A DNA stretch of 64,000 nucleotides from Neotabrizicola shimadae (GCF_019623905.1 NZ_CP069370.1:3416001-3480000), one strand, 5' to 3'. Counted from the stretch's first letter, positions 25,596-36,194 are shown. Numbers and translations are program-made. Notes: generated by a model not told the origin, from the letters alone.

Positions 25596-27236
25596 ATGGC
25601 AAAGGCGGACATGATCCTTTCGGCTGCGCGGGTCCTGACGCTGGACCCGGCCCGCCCGGTGGCCGAAGCGGTCGCGGTGGGAGGCGGCCGGATCCTGGCG
25701 GTGGGCCGCGCGGACGAGATGGAGCCGCTGGTCGGTCCCCTGACACGACACCATGTCCTGGCCGGAAAGACGCTGCTGCCGGGCCTGATCGACAGCCACA
25801 CCCACGGGCTGTGGGGCGCCTGCCAGCAGCTTTACCAGATCTTCCTTGGCCTGAGCGCCGAGGTCGGCGCGGTGCTGGAAGCCATCGCGGCCCGGGCGCA
25901 GGACTGGCCCGCCGACAGCTGGATCATCGCCGGCGCCTGGCGGCCGAACGAACGGCCCGCACTGGGCCCCTGTCCGCGGCTGCTGCTGGACCGGGTGGCG
26001 AACGGGCGGCCCGTGGTCGTGAAGGATGCCACCTACCATAACTTCTGGCTCAACTCTGCGGCGCTGCGCGCGGCAGGGATCGGGCCTGCAACCCCCGACC
26101 CTGCGGGCGGCACCATCGAACGGGATGAGACGGGCGAGCCGACCGGCATCCTGATCGAAACGGCGGGGGCACTGATCCAGCGGTTCCTTGACCCGTCGGC
26201 CGATCAGCTGGACCGGGCGGCGCGCCACATGGCCGGCTTGTTCCACAGCCTTGGCCTGACCGGGTTCAAGGAGCCGATGGCCTTTGCCCCGGAGCTGCGG
26301 GCCTATGCCGGAGCCGACCTGGCGGGCGAGCTGAACCTGCATGTGGCGGCCCATCTGACCCGCTTTTCGCCCGCCTCCGAGGATTGGGTGCCGATGGAGG
26401 ATCTGGCCCGGCTGCGCCGGGACCACGTGGCGCCGCACCTGCACACCGGCTTTGCCAAACTGTTCCTGGACGGCGTGCCGATCGCGCGCACCGCGGCCTT
26501 CATCGACCCTTATCCGGGGGAAGATCCGGCCGGCCATGACCCCGAGCGTCACCTGCTGATCGCGCCCGACCGGCTTTGCGATGAGCTGGTTGCGCTGGAC
26601 CGGGCCGGATTGACAGTGAAGATGCACGCCGTGGGCGACCGGGCGGTGCGGGCAGGGCTGGACGCCATCGCGGCCGCCCGGCGGGCCAACGGGTTTTCCG
26701 GCCTGCGGCACGAGATTGCCCATGCCAATTTCATCCATCCCGACGACCTGCCGCGCTTTGCCGCGCTTCAGGCGGTGGCCGAGGTGTCTCCGCGGTTGTG
26801 GATGCCCAACCCTGTGACGGCGGGGCAGCGGGCGGTGCTGGGGGATGCGCGGGTCGAGACCTGCCATCCCGTGCGGAGCCTGCGCGCGGCAGGCGCCGAG
26901 GTGGTCTACGGGTCCGACTGGCCAGCCGCCGTTCCGGATGCCAATCCCTGGATCGGCCTTGTCGGGATGATCACGCGGCGCGACCCGTCGGGCCGATTCC
27001 CCGGCAGCGTGGGCGCCGCCGAGGCGATCCCGCTGGCCGAGGCGCTGCCGATCTTTACCGTCAACGGCGCGCGCGCCTTGGGGCTGGAGGGGTTGACCGG
27101 GGTGATCCGAGCGGGGGCGAGCGCGGACATGGTGGTGCTGGACGAAGGCCTGGACACCATGCCGCCCGAAGAGATTGCCGCAATCCGGCCGGCCGCGACC
27201 CTGTTTGAGGGCCGCGTGGTGCACGGCGGGCTTTAG
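25596..27236 (+). CDS. Amidohydrolase family 3 protein (YtcJ-like)
   Basis: A 546-residue metal-dependent amidohydrolase. It has an N-terminal composite-domain segment, then the metal motif LIDSHTHG (about residues 65-72), a later YGSDWPA segment with the active-site Asp, and the C-terminal strand pair. YtcJ-type enzymes hydrolyse N-formyl or N-acyl groups or cyclic amides; the substrate here is unknown. The ATG at 25596 has GAAGAGGTGAC upstream. It is co-transcribed with the HpaR-like regulator, opposite the TRAP-sulfatase operon. The two arms may act successively on one imported ligand. Confidence 0.85.
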   Translation: MAKADMILSAARVLTLDPARPVAEAVAVGGGRILAVGRADEMEPLVGPLTRHHVLAGKTLLPGLIDSHTHGLWGACQQLYQIFLGLSAEVGAVLEAIAARAQDWPADSWIIAGAWRPNERPALGPCPRLLLDRVANGRPVVVKDATYHNFWLNSAALRAAGIGPATPDPAGGTIERDETGEPTGILIETAGALIQRFLDPSADQLDRAARHMAGLFHSLGLTGFKEPMAFAPELRAYAGADLAGELNLHVAAHLTRFSPASEDWVPMEDLARLRRDHVAPHLHTGFAKLFLDGVPIARTAAFIDPYPGEDPAGHDPERHLLIAPDRLCDELVALDRAGLTVKMHAVGDRAVRAGLDAIAAARRANGFSGLRHEIAHANFIHPDDLPRFAALQAVAEVSPRLWMPNPVTAGQRAVLGDARVETCHPVRSLRAAGAEVVYGSDWPAAVPDANPWIGLVGMITRRDPSGRFPGSVGAAEAIPLAEALPIFTVNGARALGLEGLTGVIRAGASADMVVLDEGLDTMPPEEIAAIRPAATLFEGRVVHGGL

Positions 27237-27272
27237 CCCTGCGGTGTCCTGATCGCCGGGCGACCGCCGGTC

Positions 27273-28208
27273 TCAGGCGCCGAGATAGGCCCGGCACAGC
27301 CGGTCGGCATCGGCGATGAACCGGCGGTTTCGGGCCGGGGCCTGGTCTTCCTGCATCCGGGGGATGATCCAGCCGACATAGGTGACGGCCCGGAGTGCCA
27401 TGAAAAGGTCGAGCCGGTCCGTGTCCAGCGGACGGCGGGTGCGGTAGCCATCCAGAAGCGCGGCCTTCATCATGGGGTAGTCCGGCTCTGCCATGTTCTT
27501 CAGCAGGGCGGTGGCGATGTCGAACAGCCGGAAGCCGAAGCCGCCGTCATCGAAGTCGATCAGGTGCAGCCGGTCGCCGTCGATCAGCACATTCTCGCGG
27601 ACGAGGTCGGCGTGGATCAGGCCGTGATCGAGGTCGGGCAGCGTTGCCGTCAGCTCCTGATGCGCCCGCTGGCGGAAGCGGGCCAGGATGTCGCGCTGGT
27701 CGGGCGTCAGCGTCGGGTTTTCCCAGAACCGGCCCCAGATCGGCGTTTCGCCCAGAAGACCCTTCAGATCCCAGGCGCAACGGGTGAAGCCGGCAGCGGG
27801 ACGCCAGGCATCGCAGGCGTCATGCAGACGGGCGATCTGTTCGCCCAGGCGGCCGAAGGTGCCGGGCGCATCGTTCAGGTCAAGCCGGGTGCCGCTGTGC
27901 CCAAGCGGGCGTCCGTCAAGCCAGCCGATCAGGTCCACGTCGAAGCCTTCGACCTGTTCGAGGAAGGCGCCCGAGAGGGAGCGTTCGGGCAGCGGAACCG
28001 AAAGTCCGGCGTCGTGCATGGCGCGGAGCCATTGGAGTTCGGATTCCAGTTCCGGTCTGGTGCGGTATCCCGGTCGCTTGATCCGAAGGGCGAAGTCGCC
28101 CTTGCCGGAGCGGACGCGGTAGACCCGGTTCTCGCGCCCGGCGACAAAGTCATGCGCCGCACCGGAAAGGCCCCAGAGGGCCAGCGCCTGAGGGACCGGA
28201 TCGCTCAC
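27273..28208 (-). CDS. APH-fold phosphotransferase (hydroxylysine kinase-like)
   Basis: A 311-residue aminoglycoside-phosphotransferase-fold kinase. The catalytic loop is GLIHADLVRENVLID and the metal motif is LIDFDDGGFG. The start is a GTG at 28208 whose last two bases and the following base form the stop of the upstream aminotransferase (GTGA overlap), so the pair is translationally coupled. An APH-fold kinase tied to a class III PLP enzyme resembles the vertebrate hydroxylysine kinase / 5-phosphohydroxylysine phospho-lyase pair and related ethanolamine-phosphate systems. It therefore probably phosphorylates a hydroxyl group on an amine or amino acid. The exact substrate is inference. Confidence 0.82.
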   Translation of the reverse strand: MSDPVPQALALWGLSGAAHDFVAGRENRVYRVRSGKGDFALRIKRPGYRTRPELESELQWLRAMHDAGLSVPLPERSLSGAFLEQVEGFDVDLIGWLDGRPLGHSGTRLDLNDAPGTFGRLGEQIARLHDACDAWRPAAGFTRCAWDLKGLLGETPIWGRFWENPTLTPDQRDILARFRQRAHQELTATLPDLDHGLIHADLVRENVLIDGDRLHLIDFDDGGFGFRLFDIATALLKNMAEPDYPMMKAALLDGYRTRRPLDTDRLDLFMALRAVTYVGWIIPRMQEDQAPARNRRFIADADRLCRAYLGA

Positions 28209-29482
28209 CCTTGCACCGCGGTTTCGGTCAGCACGATGTCGAGCGTGGTCATCAGGAGATCCAGGTGCGACTCGTCGAAGGGCATGGGCGGGCGGATTTT
28301 CAGCGTGTTCTTGTGGCGCCCGAGCTTGGACAGCAGGATGCCGCGTAGGCGCATCGCGTTCACCACGCGGTCGGCAAGGTCGGCGGCGGGGGCCTTCGTC
28401 GCGCGGTCCAGCACGAATTCGGCGCCGAAGACCATGCCAGCCTGACGGACATCGCCGATGACTTCGTGCTTCGCGGCAAGGGCGCGAAGCCGGTCCTGTG
28501 CCAGAAGGCCGATGTGCCGGGCATTGGCCTGAAGGTCCTTTGACTGAAGCTCGTCCAGCACGGCCATGGCCGCGGCGCAGGAGACCGGATTGCCACCGAA
28601 GGTGTTGAAATAGCGGAAGGCGGTGCGGAAGCGGGCCATGATCTCGGGGCTGGTGACAAGCCCGGCCACCGGATGGCCGTTGCCCATGGGCTTGCCCAGG
28701 GTCACGACATCGGGGACCACGCCCTGTTTCTGGTGCGCCCAGAAATGGCTGCCGCAGCGGCCGAAGCCGGATTGCACCTCGTCGCAGATCAGGAGGCCGC
28801 CGGCGCGGCGGGCGGCCTCGGCAGCGGGCCTCAGCCAGCCTTCGGCCTGCGTGGGGAAGCCTTCGTTCAGGAACAGCGGGCAGACCACAAGGGCGGCAAA
28901 GCCCGTGCCCGAGGCTTCGAGATCGTCGATGGCCTCTTGCACCCTTGCGGCGAACCGCTGCCCGTCGGGGTCCTCGATGCGATAACTGTCGGGCGCCTCG
29001 ACATGGCGGAAGCAGCCGGCGAGGCCGAAGCCGACTTCGGGGATATTGCTGCGCGACAGATGGCTGACCAGCGTGGTGTTACCGTGATAGGTGGCGTCCG
29101 TCGCCACGATGCCGCGCTTGCCGGTCATCGCCTCGGCCATGCGCAGGGCGATGTCATTGGCTTCGGACCCGCTGCAGGTGAGGATCGCCGTCTTCAGCGG
29201 ATCGGCGAAGGTGGCCGTCAGCCGTTCGACATAGTCGAGGATGCCTTCGTGCAGATAGCGGGTGTGGGTGTTCAGCGTCCGTGCCTGGGCTGCGATGGCA
29301 TCGACCACGCGGGGGTTGCAGTGCCCGACATGCGGCACGTTGTTGTAGCAGTCGAGATAGCGGCGACCGGCCGCGTCCCAGAGCCAGACGCCTTCGCCCC
29401 GGACCAGATGCACCGGATCGTCGTAGAAGGTCGAGACATTCGGGCCAAGCAGGTCGCGGCGGCGCTTCATCAGGTCGGACAT
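28205..29482 (-). CDS. Class III PLP-dependent aminotransferase/phospho-lyase
   Basis: A 425-residue fold-type I PLP enzyme. The aspartate that pairs with the pyridine nitrogen is in LLICDEVQSGFGR, and the Schiff-base lysine is in VTLGKPMGNG. The segment CSGSEANDIALRMAEA marks the cofactor phosphate cup. Class III enzymes include omega-aminotransferases and the phospho-lyases of phosphoethanolamine and phosphohydroxylysine. The adjacent kinase favours the second option: phosphorylated substrate in, aldehyde plus ammonia and phosphate out. It is divergent from an IclR regulator, with two palindromes between. Confidence 0.87.
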   Translation of the reverse strand: MSDLMKRRRDLLGPNVSTFYDDPVHLVRGEGVWLWDAAGRRYLDCYNNVPHVGHCNPRVVDAIAAQARTLNTHTRYLHEGILDYVERLTATFADPLKTAILTCSGSEANDIALRMAEAMTGKRGIVATDATYHGNTTLVSHLSRSNIPEVGFGLAGCFRHVEAPDSYRIEDPDGQRFAARVQEAIDDLEASGTGFAALVVCPLFLNEGFPTQAEGWLRPAAEAARRAGGLLICDEVQSGFGRCGSHFWAHQKQGVVPDVVTLGKPMGNGHPVAGLVTSPEIMARFRTAFRYFNTFGGNPVSCAAAMAVLDELQSKDLQANARHIGLLAQDRLRALAAKHEVIGDVRQAGMVFGAEFVLDRATKAPAADLADRVVNAMRLRGILLSKLGRHKNTLKIRPPMPFDESHLDLLMTTLDIVLTETAVQG

Positions 29483-29507
29483 TGGAGCGGTCTTTCGGTT
29501 TGGCGCC

Positions 29508-29531
29508 CCGGATCTTCCCCGCGGGGAAGGT
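29508..29531. repeat. Dispersed palindrome, copy 3 (left member of an inverted pair)
   Basis: The core palindrome with flanks CCGGAT on the left and GGT on the right. The whole 24-base unit is the exact reverse complement of copy 4 at 29571-29594, 39 bases away, so the two can also pair with each other. Confidence 0.85.
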
Positions 29532-29570
29532 GGGGCGTTGCGGTCGCCTGGATGCGGCGGGCTTCGTGAA

Positions 29571-29594
29571 ACCTTCCCCGCGGGGAAGATCCGG
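29571..29594. repeat. Dispersed palindrome, copy 4 (right member of an inverted pair)
   Basis: The same 24-base unit in the opposite orientation to copy 3, within the 243-base gap between the class III enzyme gene and the IclR gene. The same flank (ending ATCCGG) recurs at 38455-38478. Confidence 0.85.
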
Positions 29595-29609
29595 TCATGG
29601 GGAGGGGAC

Positions 29610-29639
29610 TTGACTTGCGCGAGTTGATCGTTTCATTAT
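29610..29639 (+). promoter_or_regulatory. Possible sigma-70-type promoter for the IclR gene
   Basis: TTGACT (29610-29615), an 18-base spacer, then CATTAT (29634-29639), in a locally AT-rich patch about 90 bases before the IclR start codon. It was matched by eye to the consensus only; another AT-rich start or an IclR site could occupy the same patch. Confidence 0.35.
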
Positions 29640-29725
29640 TATCACCGATGGTTCAATTCTAGGCGGTCAAGAGGCAGCCTGTCAATGGAAAGCCGGGCAG
29701 TGCCTGGCCTGCGCAAGGACATGCG

Positions 29726-30532
29726 ATGTCATCCACGGTTGCGAAGGCGCTGACCCTGCTTGACCATTTTTCGGAGGAGGTGCCGGAGCTTGGCCTTTCC
29801 GATCTGGCGCGAAGGGCTGGTCTGGAAAAGGCCACGGTGCACCGGATGCTGTCGGTGATGGCGGATGCCGGGCTGGTGGAGCAGCGCGGGACGTCGCGGC
29901 TGTACCGGCTGGGGCCGGGGGTGCTGCGGCTGGCGCGGGTGCGCGAGAAGGTGTTTCCCATGTCGGCGGCCCTGCAGCCCGCCTTGCAGGCCCTGGTGGC
30001 CGAGACCGGCGAGACGGCCCATGCCTCGCTGATTTCAGGCCGGGCGCTGGCAACGATCGAGGTCATCGAAAGCGCGCGGGCCAGCCGGGTTTCGCTGGTG
30101 GCGGGGCAGATCCTGCCGTTTCACAGCACGGCCTCGGGCCATGCGGCGCTGGCCTTTGCCGCGCCCGAGCTGCGCGAGCGGGTGCTGGGATCGGCACTGG
30201 CGGCGATCACGCCGCATACGATCACCGATGCGGGCGCGTTGCGCGCGCAGCTGGCGGCGGTGCGGCAGGGCGGCTTTGCCGTCTGCGACCAGGGCAACGA
30301 GGAGGATGTCCACGGGATCGCCGTGCCGGTGTTTCATGGCGATGGCCTGGCAGCCGGGGCGATTGCCGTGGCGACGCCGGCCCATCGGATGACGGAGGAC
30401 CTGCGCCGGCAGATCATCGTGGTGCTGTTTCGCGAGGGGGCGAAGGCGACCTTCGCCGCCGGGGGCGCAATGCCCCTGCCCTACAGGCAGGCGATGGAGC
30501 AGACCCTGCGCGAGATGGGCGCGGCGGGGTAG
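29726..30532 (+). CDS. IclR-family transcriptional regulator
   Basis: A 268-residue IclR regulator. The N-terminal winged helix spans about residues 1-60 (VAKALTLLDHFSEE, then LEKATVHRMLSVM) and the GAF-like effector domain follows. The conserved segment QILPFHSTASGHAALAF and the late VCDQGNEEDVHGIAVPVF are typical. It is divergent from the kinase/class III PLP-enzyme operon and is the likely local regulator. The convergent dehydrogenase gene begins its 3' end 168 bases downstream. Confidence 0.9.
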   Translation: MSSTVAKALTLLDHFSEEVPELGLSDLARRAGLEKATVHRMLSVMADAGLVEQRGTSRLYRLGPGVLRLARVREKVFPMSAALQPALQALVAETGETAHASLISGRALATIEVIESARASRVSLVAGQILPFHSTASGHAALAFAAPELRERVLGSALAAITPHTITDAGALRAQLAAVRQGGFAVCDQGNEEDVHGIAVPVFHGDGLAAGAIAVATPAHRMTEDLRRQIIVVLFREGAKATFAAGGAMPLPYRQAMEQTLREMGAAG

Positions 30533-30700
30533 GGCCGGGCCCCGCCGGGTCAGGAGCTTTGTCACCCGACGGAACGTGAACAGGCGTTCGGTATCAAGCG
30601 CCCGCGCGGCTTCTTCCTGTCGCCCGGCCGTGCCGGGAACGGCGGAACGGATCGTCGGGGCATCCGGAGCGCCGAAAGGGTTCAACGCTCCGGGGGGAGG

Positions 30701-31543
<843 letters not shown>

Positions 31544-31564
31544 TCATGCCCGCAAAGGCGAGGA

Positions 31565-32512
31565 TCAGTCGTAAAGAACCGCCGCGATTTCGGGGTCGTT
31601 CATGTTCGACTTGTCCCACCAGGCGAAGCCCGAGTCGATGACCTTGGGCAGCGTCTCGCCGTTGACGGCAGCGATGGCGGCCTTCACCGTTTCATAGCCC
31701 ATGCCGACCGGACTTTGCGTGATGGCGCCGGCCATGACGCCGTCCATCACCGCCTGCTTCTGCGCGGCGCCCGAGTCATAGCCGATGACGACCACGCCCT
31801 GCGTGCCGGTTTCCCGGATCGCATTGACGACACCGATGGCCGAGCCTTCGTTGGCGCCGAAGAAGCCCTTGAGATCGGGGTTCGCGGCCAGGATGGCCTT
31901 GGCGATTTCGGTCGATTGCAGTTGGTCGCCGCCGCCGTACTGGATGTCGACGATCTCGATATCGGGGTACTTGGCCTTGATCTGGTTGACGAAGCCGTCG
32001 CGGCGGTCGATGCCGGTGCGCGAGGTCTGGTCATGCACGACCAGCGCCACCTTGCCCGACCCGCCGATCAGTTCGGCCATCTTGTCGGCTGCCAACGCAG
32101 CGGCGGCAAGGTTGTCGGTGGTGACGGTGGTGACCGGAATATCGCTGTCCACGCCCGAGTCGAAGGCGATGACGGGGATACCGGCTTCCTGCGCCTGCTT
32201 CAGCAGCGGGATCGCCGCCTGGGTGTCCAGGGCGGCAAAGCCGATGGCCTTGGGGTTCTTGGCCAGCGCGGCCGACAGCATGTCGATCTGCTTGTCGACC
32301 ATGGTTTCATTGTCGGGGCCTTCGAAGGTAACCTCCACGCCGAACTCGGTCGCCGCCTTGTCGGCGCCGGCCTTCACGGCCTGCCAGAACTGGTGCTGGA
32401 AGCCCTTCGACACCAGCGGGATGTACATCTTGTCCTGGCCCCAGGCGACGGTGACCGAGCCCAGCAGCATGCTGGCTCCCACCGCGGTGAGCAGGGTTCT
32501 GCGGTTGAACAT
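31565..32512 (-). CDS. CUT2 ABC transporter, ribose-type sugar-binding protein
   Basis: A 315-residue periplasmic binding protein of peripla_BP_4 type. A signal peptide (MFNRRTLLTAVGASMLLGSV) is cleaved near VAWGQ. The mature fold begins MYIPLVSKGFQHQFW and includes the hinge-region segment FFGANEGSAIGVV. It binds a monosaccharide or polyol and delivers it to the permease. GGAGGAG precedes the ATG at 32512, and a strong hairpin follows its stop. Confidence 0.92.
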   Translation of the reverse strand: MFNRRTLLTAVGASMLLGSVTVAWGQDKMYIPLVSKGFQHQFWQAVKAGADKAATEFGVEVTFEGPDNETMVDKQIDMLSAALAKNPKAIGFAALDTQAAIPLLKQAQEAGIPVIAFDSGVDSDIPVTTVTTDNLAAAALAADKMAELIGGSGKVALVVHDQTSRTGIDRRDGFVNQIKAKYPDIEIVDIQYGGGDQLQSTEIAKAILAANPDLKGFFGANEGSAIGVVNAIRETGTQGVVVIGYDSGAAQKQAVMDGVMAGAITQSPVGMGYETVKAAIAAVNGETLPKVIDSGFAWWDKSNMNDPEIAAVLYD

Positions 32513-32599
32513 GTCTTCTCCTCCTTGACCGACCCTATGTCGGATTTGCCATTCAGACCGGGGCGCTTTCCGCCCTTCTTGTAATGTTGTGCTTGACTC

Positions 32600-33595
32600 T
32601 CAGGTGCTGCGCGCGCGGCGCATCATGTCGGCATAGACAGCGACGATGATGATCAGCCCGGTCACCACGGTCTGCCATTCCTGGGCGACGGACAGGATCC
32701 GCAGGCCGTTCAGCAGCACCGACATGATCAGCGCTCCGATGATCGTGCCCAGGATGGACCCGCGCCCACCGGCCAGCGATGTGCCGCCGATGACCACTGC
32801 GGCGATGGCATCGAGCTCGTAGCCCAAGCCAAGCGCCGGTTGTGCCGAGTTCAGGCGCGAAGCGATGATCAGCCCGGCCAGGCCGCAGATCGCGCCCGAC
32901 AGGCTGTAGACCGTGATCTTCCAGAAGTCGGTGTTCACCCCGGACAGGCGCGCCGCCTCTTCGTTCGAGCCAAGCGCAAAGGTATAGCGGCCCAGCACCG
33001 TGCGGTTCAGCACGAAGGATACGGTCAGCGCCAGAATGAAGAGGATCAGCACCCCGTTCGGAAGCGGCAGGGCAGGGATGATGTCGCCGATGAGCGAGCC
33101 GGTGGAGATTTCCGGGAACGAGGGCGTGTCGTTGAAGTAGATCGGCTTCGTGCCAGAGATCACCAGCGACATGCCCTTCAGGATCAGCATCATGCCAAGC
33201 GTGGCGATGAAGGGCGGGATCTTCATCTTGGCGATCAGGGTGCCCGAGATCATGCCGCAGAACGCCCCTGCGCCAAGTGCGGCCAGGATGCCAAGCGGCA
33301 GGGGCATTCCCCAGTAGGTCAGCACCACGCCGGCGATCACGGCGCAGAAGGTCATCAGTGTGCCAAGCGACAGGTCGATGCCACCGGTGATGATGACCAG
33401 CGTGGCGGCCACTGCCAGCACCCCGTTCACCGAGGTTGCCTGCAGGATGCCGATCACGTTCGACATCTGAAGGAACTTGTCCGAGGCCAGCGAGAAGAAG
33501 ACCAGAAGCGCGATCAGGCTGGCAAAGGCCAGCAGCTTTTGCTGAAGCCCGGCGCGCGACTTGCGGTTCTGTTGAGTCATGGCTGCGCTGGTCAT
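32600..33595 (-). CDS. CUT2 ABC transporter permease (RbsC-like)
   Basis: A 331-residue permease with about ten hydrophobic segments. RbsC-family marks are [28 protein letters not shown] (the cytoplasmic ATPase-contact region) and [18 protein letters not shown] then SLAGGRGS. The ATG at 33595 overlaps the ATPase stop as ATGA, which decides this start over the next Met (33580). Confidence 0.92.
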   Translation of the reverse strand: MTSAAMTQQNRKSRAGLQQKLLAFASLIALLVFFSLASDKFLQMSNVIGILQATSVNGVLAVAATLVIITGGIDLSLGTLMTFCAVIAGVVLTYWGMPLPLGILAALGAGAFCGMISGTLIAKMKIPPFIATLGMMLILKGMSLVISGTKPIYFNDTPSFPEISTGSLIGDIIPALPLPNGVLILFILALTVSFVLNRTVLGRYTFALGSNEEAARLSGVNTDFWKITVYSLSGAICGLAGLIIASRLNSAQPALGLGYELDAIAAVVIGGTSLAGGRGSILGTIIGALIMSVLLNGLRILSVAQEWQTVVTGLIIIVAVYADMMRRARST

Positions 33596-35112
33596 GCCGC
33601 GCTTTCTCCCTTCGGCACCTGGCGCAGGGTCGCCAGCCGCATGATCTGTTCCTGGGTGGTTTCTGGGCCTCCGGGCAGGATGCCGGTCAGCCGGCCTTCG
33701 CACATCACGGCAATGCGGTGCGACAGGCGCATGATCTCGGGCAGTTCGGACGAGATCACGATGATCGCCTTGCCCCCGGCGGCAAGGTTTTGGAGCAGGC
33801 GATAGATTTCGGCCTTGGCGCCCACGTCGATGCCGCGCGTGGGTTCATCGAAGATCAGGATGTCGCAATCCCGCAGAAGCCATTTCGCCAGCACGATCTT
33901 CTGCTGGTTGCCGCCCGACAGGAGCCGCGCCTCCTGGCGTTCCGACGGGGTGCGGATCGACAGCGAGGCGATGTAGTCGCGCGCCTTGGCGCCAAGCGCG
34001 CTGTCATCGACAATGCCCAGGAAGCGGCGGAACCGGTTCAGGTTCGGCAGCGCGATGTTGTCGCGCACGTCCAGTCCAAGGGCCAGGCCAAGATGCTTGC
34101 GGTCTTCGGACAGGTAGCCGATGCCGGATTCGACCGCATCCAGCGGTGTGCTGATGCGGGCGGGCCGTCCGTGCACCAGGATGTCGCCGCCGTCGCGCCG
34201 GTCGGCGCCGAAGATCAGGCGGGCAACCTCGGTACGGCCCGCGCCCATCAGCCCGGCAAAGCCCAGGATCTCGCCGGCCTTCACGCTGAAGCTGACGTCG
34301 CGCACCATGCGGCCCCGGCTGAGGCCCCGCACCTCCAACGCGACCGGCGCGGCGGAAAGGTCGGGGATATCGACGGTCGAGCCATCCAGCTCGCGGCCGA
34401 CCATCATCGAGATGATGGTGGAAATCGGGGTCGGGGCGGCCTCGACCGTGCCCACCGTCGCGCCGTCGCGCATGACCGTGACCCGGTCGGCGATGCGCTT
34501 GATCTCGTCCATCTTGTGGCTGATGTAGACGATGCCCACGCCTTCGGACTTGAGCCGCGCGATGATGGCGAACAGTTCGCCGACTTCGCGGTCGTTCAGC
34601 GCGGCGGTGGGTTCGTCCATGATCAGGATGCGCGAGCGGAAGGACAGCGCCTTTGCGATTTCGACCATCTGCTGCTTGGCGACGGAGAGCTCCATCACCT
34701 CGGCGCGGGGGTCGATGTCGACCTTCATGCCGGTGAAGATTTCTTCCGCGGCGCGGTTCAGCGCGGCCTCGTCCAGGCGGCCGAAGCTGCGGCGCGGTTC
34801 GCGGCCGATGAAGATGTTCTGCGCCACCGTCAGGTGGTTCATCAGCGCCAGTTCCTGGTGGATCATGCCGATCCCCAGGCGCTGTGCCGAGGCGGGGTTG
34901 GGTAAGTGGATCTGCTGGCCCTGAAGCAGAATCAGACCGCTGTCGGGCTGATAGACCCCCGACATGATCTTCATCAGCGTCGACTTGCCCGCGCCGTTCT
35001 CGCCCATCAGGGCGTGAACCTCGCCTGCCGTCAGGTCGAAACCCACGGACTTCAGGGCGTGAACGCCGGGGAAGCGCTTTTCGATGTCGGCAAGGCGGAT
35101 CAACTCTGTCAT
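33592..35112 (-). CDS. CUT2 ABC transporter ATPase with two nucleotide-binding domains (RbsA-like)
   Basis: A 506-residue tandem ATPase. Domain 1 has Walker [10 protein letters not shown] and Walker [12 protein letters not shown]. Domain 2 has a changed Walker A (GLMGAGRTE), signature LSGGNQQK and Walker [14 protein letters not shown] first domain with intact Walker motifs and an altered second A-loop is normal for CUT2 ATPases. The ATG at 35112 overlaps the upstream dehydrogenase stop as ATGA. Confidence 0.93.
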   Translation of the reverse strand: MTELIRLADIEKRFPGVHALKSVGFDLTAGEVHALMGENGAGKSTLMKIMSGVYQPDSGLILLQGQQIHLPNPASAQRLGIGMIHQELALMNHLTVAQNIFIGREPRRSFGRLDEAALNRAAEEIFTGMKVDIDPRAEVMELSVAKQQMVEIAKALSFRSRILIMDEPTAALNDREVGELFAIIARLKSEGVGIVYISHKMDEIKRIADRVTVMRDGATVGTVEAAPTPISTIISMMVGRELDGSTVDIPDLSAAPVALEVRGLSRGRMVRDVSFSVKAGEILGFAGLMGAGRTEVARLIFGADRRDGGDILVHGRPARISTPLDAVESGIGYLSEDRKHLGLALGLDVRDNIALPNLNRFRRFLGIVDDSALGAKARDYIASLSIRTPSERQEARLLSGGNQQKIVLAKWLLRDCDILIFDEPTRGIDVGAKAEIYRLLQNLAAGGKAIIVISSELPEIMRLSHRIAVMCEGRLTGILPGGPETTQEQIMRLATLRQVPKGESAA

Positions 35113-36107
35113 GGCGCGATCTCGACCACGGCCTTGATGATCCCGCCACGGTCGGCCGCCAGTTCCGCGATGCGGCGCGGCAGGTCCGACAGGGGCAGCA
35201 CCGCCGAAACAAGGGCCTCTTGCCGGACGGCGCCGGACTTCAGCGCGTCCATGACCGTCTGGAAGTCCGCCGCCAGCGCGTTGCGGCTGCCGATCAGGCG
35301 CATCTCGCGCTTGTGGAACTCGGCATCGTTGAAGGTCAGATCGTCCTTCACCACCGAAATCAGCACATAGGTCCCGCCATGGGCGACATGGGCGAAGCCG
35401 GCTTCCATCGCACGGGGGTTGCCGGTGGCATCCATCACGACGTCGAAGCCATCCGCCGGAACAGTGCCCGGCGCATGCAGATGTGTGAAGCCCAGCTTGC
35501 CGGCCGCGTCCAGCCTTTGTGCGCTGGTGTCCAGCAGGTGCACTTCGGCGCCGCGCAACCGCGCAAAGATCGCAGCGCCCAGCCCGATGGGACCCGCGCC
35601 GGTCACCAGCACGCGGTCGGCCGAGGTCAGTTCCGACCGCTGCACGGCATGGGCGCCGATGGCGAGAAACTCGACGATCGCAGCTTCGCGCGGGGTCAGG
35701 CCGGAGGCGTCGATCAGGTTGATCGCGGGCACGGCGATGCGGCCGCACATGCCGCCGTCGCGGTGAACGCCAAGCACGCCGATGGCCATGCAGCAATTGG
35801 GCTTGCCGCGCCGGCAGGCGTGGCAGGTGCCGCAGGCGATATAGGGGTTGATCACGACAAGCTGTCCGGCGGTGAAGCCGTGCCCACCCTCGACCACGCG
35901 GCCAGACAGTTCGTGGCCGATCACGCGGGGATATTCCAGGTAGGGGTGCTTGCCTTCGAAGATGTGGTAATCGGTGCCGCAAAGCCCTGCCACGGCGATA
36001 TCGACCAGAAGCCAGCCTTCAGGCGCGGCCTGCGGCACGGGGCGCTGTTCAATCGCAAAGCGTCCTGGCGCAACGCACAGGCCGCAGGACATGCGGGCGT
36101 CGGTCAT
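35109..36107 (-). CDS. Zinc-dependent medium-chain dehydrogenase (L-idonate/galactonate-type)
   Basis: A 332-residue MDR-family alcohol dehydrogenase. Catalytic zinc ligands are Cys in AGLCGTDYH and the HE of VIGHELSG; the structural zinc lobe is [15 protein letters not shown]; the Rossmann motif is [10 protein letters not shown]. Zinc-dependent members of this size in sugar-acid operons oxidise C5 or C2 hydroxyls of aldonates or polyols, and a polyol/uronate-type dehydrogenase lies just upstream, so interconversion of ketoaldonates is plausible. The substrate is not fixed by sequence. It leads the CUT2 operon; GGGGAGGGAGAG precedes the ATG. Confidence 0.88.
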   Translation of the reverse strand: MTDARMSCGLCVAPGRFAIEQRPVPQAAPEGWLLVDIAVAGLCGTDYHIFEGKHPYLEYPRVIGHELSGRVVEGGHGFTAGQLVVINPYIACGTCHACRRGKPNCCMAIGVLGVHRDGGMCGRIAVPAINLIDASGLTPREAAIVEFLAIGAHAVQRSELTSADRVLVTGAGPIGLGAAIFARLRGAEVHLLDTSAQRLDAAGKLGFTHLHAPGTVPADGFDVVMDATGNPRAMEAGFAHVAHGGTYVLISVVKDDLTFNDAEFHKREMRLIGSRNALAADFQTVMDALKSGAVRQEALVSAVLPLSDLPRRIAELAADRGGIIKAVVEIAP

Positions 36108-36161
36108 GCTCTCCCTCCCCGGAGATGTCCTTGATGATTAGGGACAGCGGTGCCCCCTCGC

Positions 36162-36194
36162 AATTGTTTTTAATCATTCGATGCAAAAACAATT
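36162..36194. promoter_or_regulatory. Long inverted repeat upstream of the CUT2 operon
   Basis: AATTGTTTTT-N13-AAAAACAATT, perfect 10-base arms, in the 86-base gap between the polyol-type dehydrogenase and the zinc dehydrogenase. The right arm touches the dehydrogenase stop codon. A nested GATGATTA/TAATCATT pair with one mismatch overlaps it. The AT-rich symmetry suits a GntR-family operator for the downstream operon, though a weak 3' hairpin of the upstream gene is an alternative. Confidence 0.6.

Noticed and set aside
29508-29594. The two palindromes as a CRISPR array
   Set aside because: Only two units in inverted orientation, no regular spacers and no cas genes.
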